Below, one piece after another: positions 58,465-64,000 of a DNA stretch of 64,000 bases (position 1 is its first letter; each line of letters opens with the position of its first letter). The translations under genes and the position numbers were made by a program. The DNA lies in assembly GCA_963726995.1 (NCBI GenBank), contig CAVSEP010000006.1, forward strand, positions 1,550,001 through 1,614,000, written 5' to 3'. The notes under the pieces were generated by a model, which had not been told where the DNA came from, ran no database searches, and saw only the letters and a list, made by a program, of their open reading frames with translations. Source of the stretch: DAIDKA01 sp963726995 (GTDB lineage: Bacteria; Pseudomonadota; Gammaproteobacteria; Steroidobacterales; Steroidobacteraceae).

Positions 58465-58905
58465 ATGGGAACACAGACAGACCGGCGGGCCACCAACGCC
58501 CGCTCGGTGGCGCGGCGCCTCGCGGTGCAGGCCATCTACCGCTGGCAGATCAATGACGGGCCCTGGCAGGACCTGTTGCTCGAGTTCGCGGATGCCGAGG
58601 ACATGCCCAAGGCGGATCGGGAATATTTCCGCGAACTGATCCAGGGCGTGTGCGGCGCCAGAGCCCAGCTGGACCTCGATATCGCGCAGTGGACCGACAG
58701 GCCGGTGGCACAGCTGGATCCGGTGGAACACGCGGTGCTGCTGGTGTCCGTGTTCGAACTCACCTCGCGACCCGAGGTGCCGTTTCGGGTGGTGCTGAAC
58801 GAGGCGGTGAATCTGACCCGCCGCTTCGGCGCCACGGATGGCCACAAGTACGTGAATGCCGTGCTCGATCGCGCGGCCCGCATCCTGCGCAGCCACGAAC
58901 ACTGA
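58465..58905 (+). CDS. nusB: Transcription antitermination factor NusB
   Basis: NusB takes part in rRNA antitermination. The 146-residue protein has ARRLAVQAIYRWQIN, PVAQLDPVEHAVLLVSVFEL and VVLNEAVNLTRRFGATDGHK with YVNAVLDRAARIL, all typical. It lies six bases after ribH, in the common ribH-nusB-thiL order. Confidence 0.96.
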   Translation: MGTQTDRRATNARSVARRLAVQAIYRWQINDGPWQDLLLEFADAEDMPKADREYFRELIQGVCGARAQLDLDIAQWTDRPVAQLDPVEHAVLLVSVFELTSRPEVPFRVVLNEAVNLTRRFGATDGHKYVNAVLDRAARILRSHEH

Positions 58906-58918
58906 AGCGGGTCCTCCG

Positions 58919-59887
58919 ATGCCACTGTCGGAATTCGATCTCATCAGCCGTTTCTTCAGCCACCGCGGTGCCGCGCGCGCCGATGTGGTGCTGGGCGTGG
59001 GGGATGACGGCGCGGTGCTGGAGTGTCCGCCCGGTTCCCAGCTCGTCGCTGCCATCGATTCGCTGGTGGAGGACGTGCACTTTCCCGCAGGCTCCCCGGC
59101 AGGCTCCATCGGACATCGCGCTCTGGCGGTGAACCTGTCGGATCTGGCGGCCATGGGGGCGCAGCCGGCCTGGGCGCTGCTGGCGCTCGCGCTGCCCGCC
59201 GCCGATGAGGCGTGGCTCGCGGCATTCAGCGACGCCTTCGATGCCCTGGCGCGCCGCCATGGCGTGGCGCTGGTGGGTGGGGATACCACCGGCGGCAAGC
59301 TGTGCGTGACCGTGCAGGTGCTGGGATTCGTGCCGCGCGGCGCCGCGCTCACGCGCAGCGGCGCTGCGGCCGGTGATGCCGTGTTCGTCAGCGGCACACC
59401 GGGTGATTCGGCCGCGGGTCTGATGCTGGAACAGTCCCGCCTGACGCTGGCGGATGCCGCGCAGGCGCAGTGGCTGTTGGATCGCTTCCGCTTTCCGACG
59501 CCGCGCGTGTCCTTAGGCATGGCGCTGCGGGGGCTGGCCAGCGCCTGCATCGACATTTCCGATGGCCTACTGGGGGACTGCGCGCGCCTGGCCCAGGCCA
59601 GCGGTTGCGGCGTCGAATTGGATTACGAAGCCTTGCCGCTGTCCGATGCGCTGCGCGCGGCAGTGGGCGAGGAGCATGCGCGGGACCTGGCGCTCACCGG
59701 CGGCGAAGACTACGAATTATGCTTCACGGTACCTCCCGGGAAGCTGGCGCAATTCGCCACGCGCTGCCCGGCCGCCGAATTCGGCTGGACCCGGATCGGG
59801 ACCCTGACCGTAAAGCCCGGCGCCATCGTGAAACGTGGCGCGACTGTGATGCAGGTCTCGCATCTGGGGTTTGACCATTTCCGATAA
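58919..59887 (+). CDS. thiL: Thiamine-monophosphate kinase ThiL
   Basis: ThiL phosphorylates thiamine monophosphate to the cofactor. I start at 58919 (MPLSEFDLISRFF), 322 residues. Motifs are GVGDDGAVLE, VEDVHFPAG, AVNLSDLAAMGAQPAWALLA, GGDTTGGKLCVTVQVLG and ACIDISDGLLGDCARLA, with LTGGEDYELCF near the end. It follows nusB by 13 bases. Confidence 0.95.
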   Translation: MPLSEFDLISRFFSHRGAARADVVLGVGDDGAVLECPPGSQLVAAIDSLVEDVHFPAGSPAGSIGHRALAVNLSDLAAMGAQPAWALLALALPAADEAWLAAFSDAFDALARRHGVALVGGDTTGGKLCVTVQVLGFVPRGAALTRSGAAAGDAVFVSGTPGDSAAGLMLEQSRLTLADAAQAQWLLDRFRFPTPRVSLGMALRGLASACIDISDGLLGDCARLAQASGCGVELDYEALPLSDALRAAVGEEHARDLALTGGEDYELCFTVPPGKLAQFATRCPAAEFGWTRIGTLTVKPGAIVKRGATVMQVSHLGFDHFR

Positions 59888-60025
59888 CTGACAAATCGGC
59901 GCCGCCCGCGCTTTGGCTGCGCTGCGGGCTTACCTGCGTGTGAGGGGTGCATCACAGCCGTCCGGCCCGCCGTTCCTTATTCTCGCGCGGCATACCGCTA
60001 ATACCGCCAATACCCAGGACCGACG

Positions 60026-61357
60026 GTGCCCCAGATTTCACCCGCCAACCGTGCCCGTGCAACGCCCGAGAAGATCGGCAAGTACGTGATCATCAAAGAG
60101 GTGGGTCGCGGCAGCACCGGTACGGTCTACCTGTCGCACGACGCCTACTACGGGCGTGACGTCGCGATCAAGGTCTACAACATCGACGCCGGTGGGGACG
60201 AGGACCGGGCGCGCATCGCGCGCAAGATGTTCCTCTCCGAGGCGCACCTGGTCGGCATGCTGCAGCATCCGAACATCCTGCCGATCTACGATGCGGGCGA
60301 GGAAAACGGCTTCTGCTACATCGTCACCGAGCACGTGCACGGCGCGCGCACCCTGGCCGCGTACTGTCGCGCGGACAACCTGCTGCGCATCGACGATGCG
60401 GTGGAGATCATCTTCAAGTGCGCCAAGGCGCTGCACTACGCGCATTCACGCGGCGTCATCCATCGCGACGTGAAGCCCTCGAACATCATGCTCACGCAGG
60501 ACAGCGACGTGCGCATCATCGACTTCGGCATCGCCCTGGTGTCCGATTCGGACATTTCCCGCATCGAGGGCATCGCCGGCAGCCCCTCCTACATGTCGCC
60601 CGAGCAGGTCCAGAGCCTGGAACTGACCAACCGCTCGGACCTGTATTCGCTGGGGGCCGTGATGTACGAGCTGCTGACCGGCTCGCGTCCCTTTCGCGCC
60701 GGCAACCTGCAGAAGCTCCTGCACCAGATCGTGTACGCGACCGCCCCGCCGATCCATACCATGCGCGCCGAGATCCCGGAGGATCTGGAGACGGTCGTGG
60801 CGATGGCGCTGCAGAAGGATCCGGCCAAGCGCTACAAGAGCGGTCTGGATTTCGCTGCCGAACTGACCCGCGTGCACCAGAAGCTGCGCGAACAGAATGC
60901 CCGCATCGACCGGCAGGAACAGTTCGGTGTCCTGAGGCGCCTGAAGTTCTTCCACGAGTTCTCGCATGCCGAGATCTGGGAAGTGCTGCGAGCGAGCCAC
61001 TGGCAGACCTATTCCACCGGCGAGGAGATCGTCAAGGAAGGGGAGATGGACGATCGCTTCTATGTGATCGTCTCGGGTACCTGCACCGTGGAACGGCACG
61101 CCGTCCGCTTAGGAGCCATCGAGACCGGAGAATGCTTCGGCGAGGCCAGCTACGTGCCGGGCGCCAAGCGTACTGCGACCATCCGCGCCCTGGAGGGCGT
61201 CACGGTGCTGAAGGTCAGCTCGACCCTGCTCGAGCAGGTCTCGGCCTCCTGCCAGCTGCGCTTCAATCGCGTGTTCCTGCGCACCATGATCACCCGCCTG
61301 CAGGCCAGTGACATGGATTCCACCACCGCCACCTATCCGCGGCTGGCGCCCGGCTGA
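60026..61357 (+). CDS. Ser/Thr protein kinase fused to a cyclic-nucleotide-binding domain
   Basis: The 443-residue protein starts at GTG 60026. The kinase domain (about 18-280) has the glycine loop GRGSTGTVY, Lys49 in VAIK, HRD at 146-148 in HRDVKPSN, DFG from Asp166, and SPSYMSPEQ, so it looks active. A helical stretch (about 280-310) leads to a cNMP-binding fold (about 310-420) with FGEASYVPGAKRTATIRAL. This keeps the Glu (373) and Arg (382) that bind cyclic nucleotide phosphate in CRP/PKA domains. No membrane segment is seen. The kinase could be gated by cAMP or cGMP; substrates are unknown. Confidence 0.9.
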   Translation: MPQISPANRARATPEKIGKYVIIKEVGRGSTGTVYLSHDAYYGRDVAIKVYNIDAGGDEDRARIARKMFLSEAHLVGMLQHPNILPIYDAGEENGFCYIVTEHVHGARTLAAYCRADNLLRIDDAVEIIFKCAKALHYAHSRGVIHRDVKPSNIMLTQDSDVRIIDFGIALVSDSDISRIEGIAGSPSYMSPEQVQSLELTNRSDLYSLGAVMYELLTGSRPFRAGNLQKLLHQIVYATAPPIHTMRAEIPEDLETVVAMALQKDPAKRYKSGLDFAAELTRVHQKLREQNARIDRQEQFGVLRRLKFFHEFSHAEIWEVLRASHWQTYSTGEEIVKEGEMDDRFYVIVSGTCTVERHAVRLGAIETGECFGEASYVPGAKRTATIRALEGVTVLKVSSTLLEQVSASCQLRFNRVFLRTMITRLQASDMDSTTATYPRLAPG

Positions 61358-61363
61358 GGACCC

Positions 61364-62188
61364 CTAGGGCGCCGGCGCTTCCTTGTCGCGCTCGATCAGC
61401 GCGTACGCCGAATGGTTGTGGATGGACTCGAAGTTCTCCGCCGACACCTCGTAGGCGGACACCCGCTCGTCGGCATTCAGCCGCGCGGCGACATCGCGCA
61501 CGATGTCCTCGACGAACTTCGGATTCTCATAGGCACGCTCGGTGACGAATTTCTCGTCGGTGCGCTTCAAGATGCCGTACAGCTCGCTGGAGGCTTCGGA
61601 TTCGGCGATGCCGATCAGCTCCTCGATCCAGATGTGCTGCCGCAGCTTCGCCGTGATGGTCACATGCGAGCGCTGGTTGTGGGCGCCGTACTTGGAGATG
61701 TCGCGCGAGCACGGACACAGACTCGTCACCGGCACCACGACCCTGATCCGCATGCAGGTCTTGCCGTCGCGCCGCTCGCCCAGCAGGCTCGCCCGGTAGT
61801 CCATTACGCTGGCGACGCCCGAGACCGGCGCGCGCTTGGTGATGAAGAACGGGAAGGTCATCTCGATATGGCCGGCGTTGGCCTCCAGGCGCACCGTCAT
61901 CTCCTCCAGCATGTTCTGGAAGGATTCCACCGAAATCTCACGCTCGTGCTGGTTCAGGATGCTGACGAAGCGCGACATGTGCGTGCCCTTGAAGTCATGG
62001 GGCAGGTTCACGTACATGTTGAAGGTGGCGATGGTGTGCTGCTCGCCGCTGGCCCGGTCCTTGACCCGCACCGGGTGGGTGATGTCCTTGATGCCGACGC
62101 GATTGATCGGAATGCGCCGGGTATCGGCGCGGCCCTGGACATCTTCCACGGCCGGATCGACCGCTTGTACGGTGGCTTTCGGAGTCAT
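61364..62188 (-). CDS. folE2: GTP cyclohydrolase FolE2 (type IB)
   Basis: FolE2 makes dihydroneopterin triphosphate for folate, an alternative to zinc-dependent FolE. The 274-residue protein has NRVGIKDITHPVRVKD, VNLPHDFKGTHMSRFVSILN, the metal Cys in TSLCPCSRDIS and the C-terminal ESIHNHSAYALIER. It lies three bases after the dxs stop, so the two are probably co-transcribed. Confidence 0.95.
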   Translation of the reverse strand: MTPKATVQAVDPAVEDVQGRADTRRIPINRVGIKDITHPVRVKDRASGEQHTIATFNMYVNLPHDFKGTHMSRFVSILNQHEREISVESFQNMLEEMTVRLEANAGHIEMTFPFFITKRAPVSGVASVMDYRASLLGERRDGKTCMRIRVVVPVTSLCPCSRDISKYGAHNQRSHVTITAKLRQHIWIEELIGIAESEASSELYGILKRTDEKFVTERAYENPKFVEDIVRDVAARLNADERVSAYEVSAENFESIHNHSAYALIERDKEAPAP

Positions 62189-62191
62189 GAT

Positions 62192-64000
62192 CTAGAGGGC
62201 GCCGACGGAGCGGGCGCGGGTGGCCGAATGACGCGCCCACCAGCGCTCGATGGTCGCATTCAGGGAGGCAGGATCGAGCCCTGCAAGCGCCAGGCAATCC
62301 TCGCGCGAGCCGTGCTCGATGAAGCGGTCCGGAATGCCGATATGCAGCAAGGACACCTGGATGTCGTTGGCGGCCAGCAATTCACCGATGCCGCTGCCGG
62401 CGCCGCCGGCGACCACGTTCTCCTCCAGCGTCACGACGGCGCTGTGGCGCGAGGCGATGTCGATCACCAGGTCCTCGTCCATCGGCTTGATGAAGCGCAG
62501 GTTCACCAGCGTCGCGTCCAGGCGCTCGGCGATCTTCTGCGCCGGGGCCACCATGGCGCCGACGGCGATCAGCGCCAGGCCCGAGCGGCCCTGCCGACGC
62601 ACCTCGGCCCGACCGATGGGCAGGGCGCTCATCTGCTGTACCAGCGGCGTGCCCGGTCCGGCGCCACGCGGATAGCGCACGGCGGCCGGGCCCTTCACGG
62701 TGGTGGCGGTATAGAGCATCTGCCGGCATTCGTCCTCGTCGGCGGGCGCCATGATCACCAGGTTCGGAATGCAGCGCATGAAGGACAGGTCGAAGCTGCC
62801 CTGGTGGGTCGCGCCGTCGCTGCCGACCATGCCCGCCCGGTCGATGGCGAAGGTGACCGGCAGATTCTGCAAGCAAACGTCGTGGATGAGCTGGTCATAG
62901 CCGCGCTGCAGGAAGGTCGAGTAGATGGCCACCACCGGCTTCATGCCCGCGGTGGCCAGCCCCGCGGCCAGCGTCACGGCGTGCTGCTCGGCTATCGCGA
63001 CGTCGTAGTACCGGGTCGGAAAGCGCTTCGAATATTCCACCAGCCCCGAGCCCTCACGCATGGCGGGCGTGATGGCGACGATTTTCGGATCGGCCGCGGC
63101 GATGTCGCACAGCCACTGCCCGAACACCTGCGAGTACGAGGGACCCTGGCTCTTCTCCTTGAATATGGTGCCGCTCAACGGGTCGAAGGGGCCCGGCCCA
63201 TGCCACTTGATGGGATCGGCCTCGGCCGGCGCATAGCCCTTGCCCTTGCGCGTGACGACATGCAGGAACTGCGGCCCCTTGAGCTGCTTGACGTTCTTCA
63301 GCGTGGTGACCAGCGCTTTCAGATCGTGACCATCGACGGGGCCGATATAGTTGAATCCCATTTCCTCGAACATCGTGCCGGGCAGAACCATGCCCTTCAT
63401 GTGTTCCTCGGAACGGCGCGCAAGTTCCCACACCGTGGGCATGGGGGCCAAAACTTTCTTGCCGCGGTCGCGCAGGTGCGAATAGAACCGGCCGGAGAGC
63501 ACCCGGGCCAGGTAGTTGGACAGCGCGCCCACGTTCTCCGAGATCGACATCTCGTTGTCGTTGAGTACCACCAGCAGGTCATTGGGCAGGGAGCCGGCGT
63601 GGCAGAGGGCCTCGAAGGCCATGCCGGCCGTCATGGCCCCATCCCCGATGATGGCCACGGCCCGCCGCTCGCTGCCCTGGTGGGCCGCTGCAATGGCCAT
63701 CCCCAGGGCGGCGCTGACTGAGGTACTCGAATGGCCCACCGAGAAGGTGTCGTACTCGCTTTCGGCGGGCGTGGGGAAGGGCGCCAGTCCCCCCCGCTGC
63801 TTGATGGTGTGCAGCCGGTCGCGCCGACCGGTCAGGACCTTGTGGGGATAGGCCTGGTGGCCCACGTCCCAGACCAGCCGGTCATCCGGGGTGTTGTACA
63901 CATAGTGCAGCGCGATGGTCAGTTCGACCGTCCCCAAGCCCGCGGCGAAATGCCCGCCCCGGGTGCTGACGCTCTGGATCAGGAATTCACGCAGTTCCGC
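62192..64000 (-). CDS. dxs: 1-deoxy-D-xylulose-5-phosphate synthase Dxs, 5' end outside window
   Basis: Dxs condenses pyruvate and glyceraldehyde 3-phosphate, the first step of the MEP isoprenoid pathway, with thiamine diphosphate. The gene is cut by the right edge; the visible part begins near AELREFLIQSVSTRGGHFAA. Motifs include LVWDVGHQAYPHKVLTGRRD, the thiamine site IIGDGAMTAGMAFEAL, YDVAIAEQHAVTLAAG with the catalytic Glu, and DRAGMVGSDGATHQG. About 600 residues are present. Confidence 0.96.
   Translation of the reverse strand, partial: AELREFLIQSVSTRGGHFAAGLGTVELTIALHYVYNTPDDRLVWDVGHQAYPHKVLTGRRDRLHTIKQRGGLAPFPTPAESEYDTFSVGHSSTSVSAALGMAIAAAHQGSERRAVAIIGDGAMTAGMAFEALCHAGSLPNDLLVVLNDNEMSISENVGALSNYLARVLSGRFYSHLRDRGKKVLAPMPTVWELARRSEEHMKGMVLPGTMFEEMGFNYIGPVDGHDLKALVTTLKNVKQLKGPQFLHVVTRKGKGYAPAEADPIKWHGPGPFDPLSGTIFKEKSQGPSYSQVFGQWLCDIAAADPKIVAITPAMREGSGLVEYSKRFPTRYYDVAIAEQHAVTLAAGLATAGMKPVVAIYSTFLQRGYDQLIHDVCLQNLPVTFAIDRAGMVGSDGATHQGSFDLSFMRCIPNLVIMAPADEDECRQMLYTATTVKGPAAVRYPRGAGPGTPLVQQMSALPIGRAEVRRQGRSGLALIAVGAMVAPAQKIAERLDATLVNLRFIKPMDEDLVIDIASRHSAVVTLEENVVAGGAGSGIGELLAANDIQVSLLHIGIPDRFIEHGSREDCLALAGLDPASLNATIERWWARHSATRARSVGAL

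Noticed and set aside
59888..60025. Terminator hairpin after thiL
   Set aside because: A six-base GCCCGC/GCGGGC stem at 59904-59929 has a 14-base loop and no T-run; too weak to call. Nothing else is evident in this gap.
61412..63721. 769-codon plus-strand frame over folE2 and dxs
   Set aside because: The minus-strand genes carry all the conserved motifs; this frame has none.

Overview
The window is GC-rich chromosomal DNA from a polarly flagellated gammaproteobacterium. It is most like the Xanthomonadales/Nevskiales side of the class. This rests on the fleQ/fleR/flhF/fleN logic, sigma-54 promoters on the flagellar operons, MotC/MotD-type stators, and a glyA-nrdR-ribD-ribE-ribBA-ribH-nusB-thiL block. 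The genus cannot be fixed from sequence reading alone. About 47 kb is one contiguous flagellar and chemotaxis locus; the last 17 kb is housekeeping. I saw no rRNA or tRNA gene, CRISPR array, transposase or prophage gene, and no gene-free stretch above about 225 bases.

Layout. 1-8751 (minus): flgB-C-D-E-F-G-H-I-J-K, with flgK running off the left edge. 8975-11099 (plus): flgA, a first flgM, flgN and a second flgM. 11153-22128 (minus): a chemotaxis block read STAS protein, cheA, cheW, MCP, receiver protein, small secreted protein, cheR, cheD, cheB, then two HDOD genes. 22220-35351 (minus): fliL-M-N-O-P-Q-R, flhB, flhA, flhF, fleN, fliA, cheY, motC, motD, and a DUF2802 gene. 35538-43788 (minus): a fleR-like activator, then fliE-F-G-H-I-J-K. 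43908-47158 (minus): fleQ, a PilZ-like gene, fliS and a zinc-ribbon gene. 47287-51561 (minus): ettA then mprF. 51671-61357 is mostly plus: an HDAC-family gene, glyA, nrdR, the riboflavin genes, nusB, thiL and a Ser/Thr kinase fused to a cyclic-nucleotide domain. One small GNAT gene lies antisense at 56271-56618. 61364-64000 (minus): dxs (cut by the right edge) then folE2.

The regulatory order can be read from promoters found by eye. Sigma-54 type -24/-12 sites (TGGCAYR-N4-TTGCW) lie before flgB, flgA, fliL and the fleR-like gene, with a weaker one before the DUF2802 gene. Sigma-28 type sites (TAAA-N15-GCCGATAA or close) lie before the second flgM, the STAS-cheA block and fliS. This gives FleQ with sigma-54, then the fleR-like activator and basal body genes, then FliA with FlgM for late and chemotaxis genes. 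Both sigma-54 activators lack an N-terminal receiver domain.

The sequence carries many single-base frame breaks: about nine in flgK/flgJ/flgE, and one each in the second flgM, cheB, the MCP gene, fliO and fliG. In every case the conserved frame resumes at once. Read errors are the simplest reason, so I give whole-gene spans for these loci. None was seen between fliF and the right edge.
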